Shown here: one piece after another, positions 12,301-23,665 of the stretch
Position numbering within the stretch: the first letter of the stretch is position 1
Layout: every line of letters begins with the position of its first letter
NCBI GenBank assembly: GCA_030512295.1
Contig: JAULSR010000001.1
Span: 8,021,001 to 8,085,000 of the forward strand
Origin: Bombardia bombarda
Lineage: Eukaryota; Ascomycota; Sordariomycetes; Sordariales; Lasiosphaeriaceae
Reading direction: 5' to 3'
DNA: 64,000 nt
Position numbers and translations under genes: made by a program
The notes under the pieces: model-generated
What the model was told of the DNA's origin: nothing
Databases searched by the model: none
Seen by the model: only the letters and a program-made list of their open reading frames with translations

Positions 12301-13616
12301 ATGGCTGCTAGCGCTTCTCCTCTTCCTCTTTTCGCTGTCCTCCCGGACCTTGCTATCGATAATGTTCTCAACAACTTGGACATGAAGAGCATTGGCAACC
12401 TGGGAAACACCTGTCGCTCTATGAGACAAGGGTTTGCGCAGTACATGAGAAGCTACTGCATTCGGCGAGTCCGGACCACCTTGACCCCCATCGGCATCAG
12501 ATATGCCATCGGTCTCATGACCTCATGCGAGCTGCTACCCTCATTCATACCTACTGCAGACGGAGATTCCATTGAACCAGAAGAGTATGACATTCTCCAC
12601 GGACTTCTCAAGCTCCTGCGAGCCACTGATGAGCCAATTCTCAACACCTTGACCAACCTGAGCGACGACGAACGCTTCCAGCTTTGCAAGATAGCAGAGC
12701 TCACCAACGCTTTCACCCGCCGTGTCATCAACATCTCCCTAAACACGAACGTGGCCTCGGAATCTAACGTCGTCGCACCACATCATTTGTCACGTACTGA
12801 GCTCACCCGCATTGAGCGCGGGTTTCTCACTAGTGAGATCATGGCAGTTCTCGGTCGGGTCGGCTGGAACGGGCATTTTATCCCACACTTCCACCAATGG
12901 GAGGTAGAGGAGATCATCACGGCAGCGGGCTTTTACAACAATGAGATGCTCTTCAGGAAAGAAGACGTCAGCAGAGAAGCCATGGAGGCTCGAGACTTCG
13001 CCACAATGGTCCGCTCCTCCGATTATAGACTGGTATGTTAATCTCAATAGCTCATTACTGAGCCCCTATAATCTTTTATCTATCACCGTCCACAGGCTAA
13101 CATTAACTACTACTACAGGCCGCGTCACGGGACGAATATCACAACCGCCAACGATACTACGGTAACGACGACACGTCCCAGCTCGAAAACAAGATTGGAG
13201 CCAGATTCGCCTGCCAACAGTCTATGATTGGCAAAGAAATCAGCCCACGCCAACGCGCCCAAGATAACGGCTCTGGAAGCGAATATCCCGGTGAATCGAC
13301 CACGAGACCGTCGATCGCTTGGTACCGCTATGCCCGCTCCCACCGCAGGATGCGTCACCCGCAGTTCGACTCCAAGAAACTAGGCATCCCCTGCGAGTTC
13401 ACCACGGCTGGCCTTTTCTGGAATCCCGTGGCTGGCCACTTTCGGGACCTCAGGAAGAAAGGTTGGGTCTTTTGGGACGCGGAACGCGCCAGGCGCCTCG
13501 GGGCGGCCGGGGTGTGGCAGGATAGGACGGTATATAATTATATCAAGTGGACGGTCAAGACTGGTATGTTTGGTTCTCCGCGGTGGCGAGATCTTCTGAT
13601 TCGTCTGGGACCTTAG
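12301..13616 (+). CDS. F-box-like hypothetical protein
   Basis: Two exons, 12301-13032 and 13119-13616, are joined in phase by a GTATGT donor and a TACTACAG acceptor, giving 409 aa. The N-terminus (about residues 14-55) has an F-box-like pattern: LPDLAIDNVLNNLDMKSIGN, then a conserved-looking CRSMR. F-box proteins link substrates to Skp1-Cul1 ubiquitin ligases. The rest has no repeat or domain I recognise. It is mixed hydrophilic with several Trp/Tyr-rich segments near the C-terminus, such as WYRYARSHRR. The open frame extends upstream to 11971, but ATG 12301 starts the protein directly in front of the F-box. The function beyond a possible SCF adaptor is unknown. Confidence 0.75.
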
Positions 13617-15256
13617 ACTCTGGGACCTGTTATGAAGATGGCGTTGAGAAGATAGCTTTAGGAGTATGATATCAGGAGCATAGTAATAGCAGTGGGAATA
13701 TGGTTTGGGAAAACGATATGGGAAACATGGCGATGGGAATTATTGGAGATATTTTATATGTTTGCATGTATGCATGAAGGCAGAGTGCAGAATACCTAGG
13801 CACCTATATAAACACTCGTCCGCGCTCACAGCAAGGAATGTCAAGCAATGGTGTGAGATTTTAATTCAAATGTAAAATATGGATCTGTAATGCCCCAATG
13901 GCAGATGAAAACCGTTTGTACAGCATTGCTCAATAAGATTGGTAACACAATCTAAGGTGCGTTTAGTAGGACATGGAGTGTCACCAGACTTTTAGTCATA
14001 ATCAAACCTACTAATAGTTGATTCTTGATGAGATATAACGTACAGACACAGCATGTCGCCGGATTACTTGTTCTCTCTCCCCTCTTCCCTCCAAGATTTC
14101 CACCCACACTTTTCTTTCTAACCACCAGCGTGGGGTCATCACTCGTCATTCTGATGGCGTCTCCATTTAGCAACCGCGACTTACCTCGAGACTTTGGTCT
14201 TGTCCTGTAAGTGCTCTGGGTATTTCATTCTTTCTTAGGCCTCACCTTCCTGTCTGCTTCGTGTGCGTGGGAATTTAGAGAGCCCACAGAGAGTCGAGAT
14301 TGTTTTCCTTGAACTTGAACCCGCGCGTCTTCAAGGAGGATACTGGCACCAGCGAGTCCAGAGAAGACAGCGCCACAGACATCTTTAAGGGTATCGCCTC
14401 AGGAGATTGGAGGAGACGAGCCACACAAATCCGAACATCGGATTGACACGCGCGAAAAGAGAGAAGTCCAATTTGAAAACGTTGAGCTCGAAAGATCGCT
14501 CATTTCCTGATATCGAGGGAGCGGAAACTAGGAAACCGAGAGATCTTGCGACCGCAATCTGGAGTGGCAGGTTGGCTAAGTCAGCTCACATGGGCAACAC
14601 ATATTTGACCGCCAATTCATAGAATCCACTCGAGACCTTCGCCTACCCTAGAAATCAAACACATATAAACATAGTTAGACACCCACTTCTTCACCTGCCA
14701 TCCCTCCAAGGTTGATACCTGGGAAGCAACTTCATACCTGAACTCCAGACTTCCCAGGCCTCACCTTCCAAAAGTTGCTCCAGTTCGCTTAACTACTTAA
14801 TTATAGGTACCTTACCCAGTATATAACATCATCAACTATTATACACGGTATTTCCAATTCCATTTCATCATCATAATCTTCAGATAGTAACACTTATTTG
14901 TGGCCAAGGACTTCTGTTGAATCCATCATCCTTCCTTCCTTCCTTCCTTCTTTTCCTCCCGTACACAGGTTGCTATAATAGCTGCTAATTGCGAGAGAAC
15001 GCTCATATATCATGATAGTAGAGAGGACATAACTGCAGATGTACAAAATAGTACTAAAACATGTACAAAAAGTCAAAGCCAACACATAATGTTTCTCCAC
15101 CGCCTCTACGAAGCACCGCGAGCAAACCCCGTCCACTCAATTGTTTTCCCCTTCGTCCAAATCCACACGCATACAACATCCATAAAAGGTCAGTAGCCAA
15201 ACATAATATCATCCGTGTACCCATACCCTCACCAAACATATCACTCAGCAGTCCCC
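13617..15256. other. Convergent intergenic region
   Basis: No supported gene lies between the F-box-like gene and the surface protein gene. A 71-codon ORF at 14407-14622 has no recognisable features. A (CCTT)n microsatellite lies near 14928-14950. Confidence 0.55.
14928..14950 (+). repeat. (CCTT)n microsatellite
   Basis: About five uninterrupted CCTT units are visible in non-coding DNA between two convergent genes. Confidence 0.8.
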
Positions 15257-17011
15257 TCAACCTAGCTCAGCCCGAAACGTCCTAACAGACGCCGCCGACG
15301 CAGCCGAGGGGTTCCGCGTCAAGGCCATAGGCAAGCCATGCGTAGGCAGCCTATCACCCTCGTCGACCGTTTTCAAGCCACTACTAATGTTCTTCTTCTC
15401 ATCCTCATGGCCCGGAGCAGCAGCATGTGCAGCAGCATTAGACGCAGGCACGCCGCTGTCAAACTCAAACCTAAAGTCCAGCGGCACGTCATGCTCGCTT
15501 TCCCAGTCCTTCTTCTGGCGATCCTGCACCGTTACCGTCTGGTAGCTGCCGAAGCCGCCGCCGCCCTCGCCGTCCCCCTCGCTAGAGAGGGTGGCGCGGC
15601 GGTGACGGGCATCTCGCATGCGTCGGCGCCAGAGCAGCCAGGTTATGACGACGACGAGGATGACGGCCACGGCGCCGCCGGCGACGCCCACAGCGATCCG
15701 GGTGCTCTGGGCCATGCCTTCGTCGGTCTGGTGGACGCTGATGCCGTCGCCGCTGGTGTTGGGGCCGCTGCTGCCATCATCAGATGGTGTCTGGTTCGGC
15801 GCGGTGGCGATGGAGACGTCAGGGCCTGTTTGGTTCGGGTTGTTGTTGTTGTTGCTGCTGCTGCTGCTGCTGCTATCGTCGGCGTTGTTGTCGTCTGGGG
15901 AGCCGACGGCTGGGTTGGACTCAAGCAACGGGATGGCGGTAGGGGGTGAGAAGACGGAGACAAAGGTTGTGCCGGCTGAGGACACGACTGTGACTACCTC
16001 CGGTGTCTCTGGTGACTGGGGTACCGGGGGAGCGTCGGCGGCGTCGGCTGATGGTGCGGGTGCAGGTGCACTTGCGGATGGTGGCGTAAAGATGACAGGG
16101 TCGGCAGATGGGGCTGCGCTTGGAGCACCAACAAGGACAACGCCGTTACCCCCGGCTGAAGGCGAGGGTCCGGCAGCGGAGACTGGGTCTGGGGCAGGCA
16201 CGGCAGCAGGGTTTGCATTAGCAGCCGGAGCACTAGGGGCATCAGGGGCTGTCGGCGTATTGGGGACGGCCGGGGCAGGATCAGACGTGCCGGGGTTGGT
16301 TGCCGGTGCGGCAGGTTCTGACACAGGTGCTGGTGCTGGTGCTAATGCTGGTACAGAAGGAGCTGCTGCTGGTGCTGGTGATGCCGCAGGTACAGTGGCT
16401 GGGTTTGCTTGGGGCTCTGGCTCCGGCTCTGTAGCGGGTGCAGGCTCGGGTGCAGGCTCAGGCGCAGGCTCAGGGACCGGCTCTGGCTCTGGCTCTGGCA
16501 ACGGTGCCGGCTCTGGCTGGGGCTCGGGTTGCGGTTCAGGCTCAGGTACTGGCTCGGGTTGAGGCTCTGGTTCGGGCTCAGGACTTGGAGCGGGTGCTGG
16601 GTCGGGCTGGGGCTCAGGCTCTGGCTGAGGTTCTGGCTCAGCAGCTGGAGCTGGAGCCGGAGATGTTGCTGGCTGTGGTTCGGAAAGAGGTGTCGCTTCA
16701 GCAGTAGCTGAAGCTGCCGAAGAGGCCTGTCCAAGGAGAGGGTTGAGCAGCGGGTCGAGCAGGCCTGCTGTCGCTGCCGGTGTTGCCGCCGTGGCTGTAG
16801 GGACAGCTAGAATTCCATCTGTTCCCACAAGACCTCCCAGCAACCCTCCTCCATCCGCCGTGGCCGTGTCGGCTGGTGCTCCCTCAACCGCTGCCGTACT
16901 CGCCGCAGCTTCATCTCCTCCTCCTCCTCCTAGCAGCCCGCCTAGCCCCGGATCTAGCAGCTGCGCCATGGCTAGCGTGGCCTGTAGACAGAAAAGTCGG
17001 ATGACCAGCAT
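15257..17011 (-). CDS. Pro/Glu-rich single-pass surface protein
   Basis: An intronless 584 aa type I membrane protein. Residues 1-16 form a signal peptide with likely cleavage after AMA. A Gly/Ala/Thr-rich segment follows. About residues 100-210 hold a dense PEPEPQPEP-type repeat, then an Ala/Pro/Ser/Thr-rich stretch and a Ser/Asn run likely to be O-glycosylated. One transmembrane helix (about 439-461, IAVGVAGGAVAVILVVVITW) is followed by a basic stop-transfer WRRRMRDARHRR and a cytoplasmic tail of about 123 residues. The layout matches Wsc/Mid2-like fungal wall sensors, but no WSC cysteine domain is seen. A sensor role is therefore an inference. The GC-rich repeat produces long antisense ORFs that are shadows. 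Confidence 0.8.
   Translation of the reverse strand: MLVIRLFCLQATLAMAQLLDPGLGGLLGGGGGDEAAASTAAVEGAPADTATADGGGLLGGLVGTDGILAVPTATAATPAATAGLLDPLLNPLLGQASSAASATAEATPLSEPQPATSPAPAPAAEPEPQPEPEPQPDPAPAPSPEPEPEPQPEPVPEPEPQPEPQPEPAPLPEPEPEPVPEPAPEPAPEPAPATEPEPEPQANPATVPAASPAPAAAPSVPALAPAPAPVSEPAAPATNPGTSDPAPAVPNTPTAPDAPSAPAANANPAAVPAPDPVSAAGPSPSAGGNGVVLVGAPSAAPSADPVIFTPPSASAPAPAPSADAADAPPVPQSPETPEVVTVVSSAGTTFVSVFSPPTAIPLLESNPAVGSPDDNNADDSSSSSSSNNNNNPNQTGPDVSIATAPNQTPSDDGSSGPNTSGDGISVHQTDEGMAQSTRIAVGVAGGAVAVILVVVITWLLWRRRMRDARHRRATLSSEGDGEGGGGFGSYQTVTVQDRQKKDWESEHDVPLDFRFEFDSGVPASNAAAHAAAPGHEDEKKNISSGLKTVDEGDRLPTHGLPMALTRNPSAASAASVRTFRAELG
16400..16680 (-). repeat. Degenerate coding repeat (Pro-Glu/Pro-Gln)
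   Basis: Imperfect 6- and 12-base units built on GGCTCTGGCTC on the plus strand encode PEPEPQP runs on the minus strand. The repeat lies inside the surface-protein gene and is a likely site of length variation between isolates. Confidence 0.75.
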
Positions 17012-18582
17012 CTTGAAGAAGTGAAGATAGAAAAATGATTAAAAAGATTGGCTATAATTGCCAAGTTCAAAATGTCTAAACCGGAGCCATGGTGAGTAAG
17101 GTAGGTAGGTTGTGGTTTCCTTGGACAGGACAAAGACGTCGAGAGGAAAGGAGAAGAAGGAAATCAGCCCAAAGACATTGCAAATTGAGCTAAGCATTCG
17201 ATCTTCAACGTCAAACTCACTGGGACGGGGAGAAAACAAGACGGCTTGGCTTCTGTGGTTTATAGCCTTCATGATCCGACCATCTGGGACAGTGACAGTT
17301 TCACCATGTACAAGCGTTTGGAGGTGCCGTTAGGCCGCGCCCGTGCGTTGACAGGGGACAATGACAGGGACAGCCCCCTGATCGCCCACGTCGCGACCTT
17401 ACTGTATTTGGATGTCCAAGCGCCTGATGTCAAGACTGTTATGCCTTTCACCGGAAGAATGCATTGTGTCCCGTGTTTGTCGTTTGCTCGATTGTTGTCG
17501 AGTTTGGATTTCTGAATGTGGGCGGGAAACCTCCCACCAATTTCCTTCTCAGTGACTGCATTGCATTGCCTCATCACCCCGGGGACAATGACGTCACTTC
17601 AACACTTGCAGTGTTGAAATTGGCCAACGAAAAAGGAAAGAACGACCGAACTGAATAAAAGACCAAGAACCAACTGAACGGAGTTATCAAATTTACAAGA
17701 CGGGGAATTTTGAAGACCGTGACAAGAATCCCACGACCAACTACCTATGTACCCGAGAAAGTCAGGCTTTGACAGTATGGCCTTTCTAGGGCTAGGGTGG
17801 TCTGAATGTCAATTTTGGGCTCTATGTGGCTAGTATGATGCAATAAAATCAACCTTACGTTGTGACGGAAGGAGCCATTCTATCGCCAACTTCGCTCTTT
17901 CCCACTGCACCAATGATATAGGTAATATTAAATTTGTATAGTCATTAGCATCCTGCCTGTCATTAAGATCACAGCCAGTTACTAAGATTAGGGCTAGTTA
18001 CCTATTGTTATACCACTAATATATATCAGCTTTGCCTTAGGACGTTACACTTACCGGAAAGTATCATGTCAACCACAATATGATGATAAAAGCAGTCATT
18101 CAAGTACCTCAATAAGATCATACTGTCAATTTGCTTGACTTTTCCTGCAAGGTAATCACTGAACATGCGCCATCACCTTTCACCGCCCTCCTCCCCCACA
18201 CCAATGACCAAAACTACTCTACAAGTGAGGACTCGGTGCTTGAAAGCACCAGGTGAAGTCCAGGTACGTAGTGGTTCGCATCCTTCTTTTAAGGCAACCA
18301 GCTCCCTCTTGCAATTAATGTATCCCTACTATCTGAGCTAATTGCAACGCCAGCGGAACTCATGGTTTGGGTGGTAGGTAAAGTACTCGGCAGTTGTTGG
18401 CAGCCTTAAATTGATCGCTGCTAATATGGCTGATTGGCTAAAGTCTGCGGACAGTGCATCGGGGCTGTGACTGACTGGGGCACACAGAAGGCAGCCAAGA
18501 GGCAACATTACGATTCCATAAGCAGTGAGATTCAGCCTCCTTGGTGATTGTTACTGCATCGGTCTAGCAACCCTCTGTTTTG
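17012..18582. other. Divergent intergenic region
   Basis: About 1.57 kb between the surface-protein gene and the HET-domain gene. It contains their promoters and no supported coding region. ORFs at 17112-17515 are short and featureless. Confidence 0.55.
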
Positions 18583-21500
18583 ATGGCATCACAGCTTGAA
18601 GGAAGATGGAACTTGGTTCCTATTGCTCACATTTATACTGTCACTCACCCTGAAGAGACAAGAAACTCTAGAAAACCTACAATGAAACATGGCACGAGGA
18701 GCATGCCACACGCTGGAATGGGTGCTTCAGGGACGCCACCTCCACTTCCACCCCGGAGAATAACAAGAGATCCCCCGAGCCTATCATCGAGTGAATCTTC
18801 GAATGTACCTCCGACTCTTCCTCCTCGCCGAATCTCTCCTGCCCAAGAAGCTCCCAGCAACCCTCCTCCGGCGCCTCCCGAGGAGCTTTGCCGGCCCTGC
18901 TCCGAAATAAATTTTGCCCAATTCCATGGCCCATCAAGTGGTCCAACACTCAATGCACAGGAGAACGAGGCAGCGTACCTTCTTCAACTCAAGCCTCTTC
19001 TTGAAAAGAGATACAGCTGTCGATTCTGTAACCTCCTCTTCCAAGCTCTCTGCCTGCCGGCAAACGACCCTCTCAAGGACCAAGAGATTCAGGATTCGAT
19101 TCAGAAAGAAAAGTATTTCCAGGAAAGACGGAGCTCAGATGCCCCTTTCTGGGTTGACTTCGAAACCTGGGCGACCGGGCGGGAGAAGTTGAAGTATCAT
19201 TTCAAAAAGGCAGCCGAAGCAAAGTGGCCGTTTGGGGTAACGTACGATAGTCTCACGGTCGGAGAGAGCGGGAACAAAGAGGGGATGGAGGTGGATCTTG
19301 AAGAAGACGAAGACAACAGGGCCGAGGTGGCTGCTCTCAACCAAGGCTCTCGGGTTGGCTTAGCAACGGCCCAGCAGTTTGACAACAACGCCCAGCGAGG
19401 GAAATTGTATGGCTGGACCCAAGCTGTGCTTCCAGACTCGGGGCTGCTGATGGTCTTGTCAAAGAACAAGGTTCCCGCAGCATTGAGAATCATCGTGTAC
19501 GGTGCCCTGCACCCAAAAGCAGGGGTTCTCGAGGTCAAGTTCTGGGGCACGAGTCGAGCAGTAGGTCGTCAGCTCAGAATGCTCAGCAATTTCCACCTGC
19601 GAGTTGCCTCGCCGGAATTCTCTGTCAACCAGAACCAGCAACTCAGATACGGGAGACCCATCAAACAGAAAACAATCGATCTGGATCTCTGCCGTCGATG
19701 GCTCAACCATTGCAGGACATTGCATTGCGATACATGCAATGCTCCTAGATGGGCCGCCACGCTTGAGAAGCCAGATGGAATTGTCTTTCGACTGATTGAT
19801 GTCCTCAACAACGCACTTGTCAAGTTCAACCTTAACGTACCCGACTATGTGGCCCTCTCATATGTCTGGGGCGGCCCCGAACACCAAGAAAGGGGTGTAA
19901 TGCATCTCGACAAATCGAACGTCGATTCCTTCTGCGTACGCAACAGCATTAGCAGAAACGTCGGGAGAACCATATGGGACGCAATGGAAGTTGTCCGAGG
20001 CTTAGGTATGCGCTATCTTTGGGCAGACCGGATGTGCATCGTACAAAACAGTCCTGATGATATGATGAAGCAAATTGCTCAGATGGACCGCATCTATGGA
20101 AACGCCGTGGTGACGATGGTGGTAGCCACGGGCGAGCACCTGAACTCGGGCATCACCGGTGTCGGAACTGATCGGCTTGTCTCTCAGCTGGCCCAAGAGA
20201 TTATACAGAACCCTCGCATCAACGTGCTTTTGCCGGTTGGCTCCAACCCCGATCTCGGTCCTTGGGAAAACAGAGCCTGGACACTTCAAGAGAAGCTCTT
20301 GTCGCGGCGAATCCTTCTTTTCCACCATGGAATGGTCGACTACTACTGTACTAGTGGGACTATGCACGAGGACATGACAGCCGAGGACGCAGACTCCAAC
20401 TTGAAGCCGATAGGATGGCTCTCACTAGCCGACGACAGGCTGTTCTCCTCTATAAGACAACAGAGATATGGTGGGTCGGGCCCCAAGCTGCTTCGGTCAG
20501 CTATCTTCGGGGAGTACGTGGGTATTATTGAGCAGTATACGCCGAGAAGAATGACCGACGCTCGCGACGCCATCAACGCCGTGTCAGGTATGTTGAAGAT
20601 CCTCATCACGAACCAGCAAGCGACAAATGCACGCAAACCGCTGCTATACGGATTGCCTGAAGAGTTCTTCGACCAGGCCTTTCACTGGCAGCCGGCAACG
20701 GGCGACAATGTGCGTCTGCAGCTACGGCCAGGCACAAATTTTCCCACCTGGTCATGGGCAGCATGGGAATCCATTGACAAAGATCATTCCGGTGGCGTGC
20801 GATATGAAGCCCCTTTCCACGTGCAGACAAATGAACGCGGCGCGCTCCTCAAAGTCGTAACCGATCAAGTCCCCAGCAAGTCATCAAAACAAGAACCTCC
20901 CGAAGAACGCCTGCGTCCCCTCCTGAAATGGCACATTATGACCAGCACTCAACCGACTATGAGACCCAGAAAACCACCTCCACCGCTTCCACCGAAGCGA
21001 AGCAGCCAACCCATCCTCCCACAAGCAAACACCAGACCAAAACCTCCCCTCCCACCTCGCCCCCAACTCACCTCAGCCCAAACCGGCCTTCCCCCTTCCC
21101 CTTCCAATCTCCGCTCTCTAAACAAAACAGGCGACGGCCTGGCCCTCGACCCCGACGTAGACCTTGCCCAATGGCAAGCCTCCATCGCGCACGCCACCAA
21201 GGGCCTAACCCCCGACATCAACTCCTCCTCCATCCCCCTCACGTAGCAAACCAGATAATCCCAGGCCATCACCTCATCTTCCGAACACGTACAGCCCGCT
21301 TCCGTCTAGGGGAAACCCGCATCCGCACAGAAACCCACTGGAAACGGAACCTGTCTGCCGACAGTACGGATAGTAAACCCTTGGTGGTACACAGACGTCT
21401 GGAGATCCGTGAGACAGCTGTGCTTGATGGGAGTGGTGAGCAGGTCGGGAAGGTGGTGTTGCCTGACCCCGAGGCGCAGCCGGGATTGGGTGGCGCCGGT

Positions 21501-21803
21501 GCTCCGCCGTCGTCGCCTGGGAGCGGGTGGCTGTTTGATTTTATCATGGTGAGCGAGGCGCAATTCTTTGGAGATGAAAGGAATGTAGAGGTTGGGGAGT
21601 ATCCGCTGTTTAATGTCATGCTGGTTAAGTGGGGTGAAGGGAGGAGGCCGTTTGCCACGAGGGTTGCGATGGGGAAGATCACGAAGGATGCGTGGTGGGG
21701 GGCGGGGGGAGGGAGGAGGTTGTTGTCCTGGGGTAAGGGGCTGGCTGGTTTTGGATTCTTAGGGGTGTGGTTGATGTTGTCTGATTTATTTTGTGACTTT
21801 TGA
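18583..21803 (+). pseudogene. HET-domain protein gene with 3' frameshift
   Basis: The open frame 18583-21246 encodes up to 887 aa with a heterokaryon-incompatibility (HET) domain. The HET signatures are VALSYVWGG near residue 424, RYLWADRMCIVQN near 480, DRIYGNAVVTMV, and AWTLQEKLLSRRILLF near 564. An N-terminal CRPCSEINF and a CRFCNLLF cysteine pair precede it. Proline motifs PPPLPPRR and PPTLPPRR near the N-terminus, and PPPLPPKR and PPLPPRP near the C-terminus, resemble SH3 ligands. After the TAG at 21244, the next frame stays open from 20928 to 21803 and carries a strongly protein-like tail (LIFRTRTARFRLGE, FDFIMVSEAQFFGDERNVE, ATRVAMGKITKDAWWGA). No plausible intron joins the frames. A one-base loss around 21240-21265, or a sequencing error, explains this. 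The HET domain itself is intact, so a truncated protein may still act. An alternative start is ATG 18682. Confidence 0.75.
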
Positions 21804-21969
21804 TATAGTATGACGTCGCGGGAGGGGGTTCATATTTATCTGCCCAGGAATGTTCGCTATTACAGTTTTGAATCCCATGCAGACCACCCCTTCTCCTTCG
21901 AAAAACAATAGACATTCAAGTTCATCCCCACCGCCACCACAGCAGTGCACTCATCCACCTTCACGAGAT

Positions 21970-22588
21970 ATGCGGGACTTCAGCGTTGTCGATACAATCG
22001 ATGCAAAGTACATTTTTTTTTAGCTACAAGTATCTCTGTGAGAACATGGATAAGAAGGACTTCGACAAGTCGGCAAAGATACCTCATGATCTGACGCCCG
22101 AGTACTGGCCGGCCCTGCAGACGATTACATTAACGGCATAGTTCTCGGAAGACAACTCGACAGAAACTGATCGCCTTCCCCTTGCTGCTAGTCATGCGGC
22201 AGAGCGCATGCCTCGTCTCTAGATCATGTCTATCTCCTTCACTAGTATACTTGGCTGGGATAAGACCGCCGCCATCTTCCAGTACCGTGCGGACGGGACG
22301 AGCCCAGCTACAGTAAGCTTTGAGAGCTCATGGCCGTACAGCATGAAGCAGTACATCAAAGACCGGTGGGAGGCCGTCGCAAGCGAGGGGCTCAGCTCAC
22401 GCTATCCGTGTTTGTTCAGGGCTGAGCTGATCGCGGAGTTTGATGGCAACTTGGTGAAATTTCTTCAAGAGAAGGTGGCCACCTTGGACAAGGTTCTGGA
22501 TCCGCACTCGCTCAAGAGCATGGTGCGGGCGTTGAAACGCATAGGAGATTACAATCTCAACATCGAAGATATACTGAAGGCGACGTAG
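21970..22588 (+). pseudogene. Possible decayed ORF, unknown product
   Basis: From 22022 to 22588 one frame reads like protein but is broken by TAG at 22139 and TAG at 22220. The last part (22226-22588, 120 codons from ATG 22226) is intact and ends near NLNIEDILKAT. A short upstream open stretch from ATG 21970 (starting MRDFSVVDTID) is in another frame and is separated from it by a T-run. Both stops would become sense codons by one T-to-C change. I do not recognise the family. The 120-codon part could instead be a small real gene. Confidence 0.3.
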
Positions 22589-23665
22589 TCTTGCTCTCTT
22601 GAATTGCCGCCGTTCACGCGAGAATAAGAAGGACAGGGTTGTTAGGCAGGAGGCAGATGACTCGGACGGTGCGGTTTGGCCGGGGAAGAGCATCAGTAGG
22701 TTAGTAGTTAGGATAGGTAAGTTAAAAACAGTTAGCGGAGGCTGAGGATCAAGCGCAAGTGAGACGGCAGATAGATAGGGTAGTTGTAGTAGTGAGAAAA
22801 AAGAGAAAAAAAAAAAAAAAAAAGAATGGGGCCGACGCTGATGGGTGCGTTAAGAAAACCCAGGAAGAGCAAGCTGCAGAGAAGAAAAAATAGACACAGG
22901 TAACTACGATAGCTGTGAATACAAAGCCTTCATGCAGGAAATAGTTTATTCCATTCCATAGCGCTCATAACCCATAGGATGTTGAAGTAGATAGCTTTTA
23001 GGCACCTTTCACGTGCGAGTGATGAAGATTGAAGGGGGAGATGCTGACTCGAAACAACTATCCATTTCAAGTGCGATGCCGCCAATCACGGATATTTATC
23101 GTCGACTTACGCTACACATTTTCCTCTATTCCCGTCGTCGAACCTTAAACTGTCCTGTCCGCAGGTTGCTCCTTCCATGGTGGCTATGGAGCATTTGGGA
23201 CAGGGGCTAAACGGTTATGGAAGGGTCAACCCTGACAGATGTATCGCGATTAGCCCAGAGCCGACAAGAGACATCCCGCGGGCATCAGAGCACGTGTGCG
23301 TGGGGGATTGAACCTGGTTGGCGCGGACTGCAAGCCACAGCCATCGTGAAAATAGTCCGAACTTATTACGCTAGTGGTGGCTGGCAGTTCCAGACCAACC
23401 CACGTCCTGCACCAGCTGCACTACCTAGATCTACCCCAGGATCCTCTTATCTGCGTGCCTTATTATCAGTCCACAAGCGCATTCTTAGCTCCCCCAGAAC
23501 AACTAAAAGTCAGCAATGTATCACCAGCCCAAGTGTATCATCGACCATTGTCGTATGCATTGGAGGGCGTTCGCAGAGGGAGGCTAGACGAGGCCAAACA
23601 ATCCACAGTTCAGAATACGACGCTGTTGTCCGATATCGACAGGGTCACCGACAGGGTCGGGCGAG
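22589..23665. other. Intergenic, no gene seen
   Basis: No supported coding sequence. A poly-A tract interrupted by single G residues lies at about 22797-22824. The last 200 bases before 23666 are open in other frames but have no protein signature, and are likely 5' UTR and promoter of the downstream membrane protein gene. Confidence 0.55.

Noticed and set aside
15618..16562. 314-codon plus-strand ORF, Gly/Ala/Ser-rich
   Set aside because: Antisense shadow of the repeat in the surface-protein gene, which has a signal peptide and TM on the other strand.
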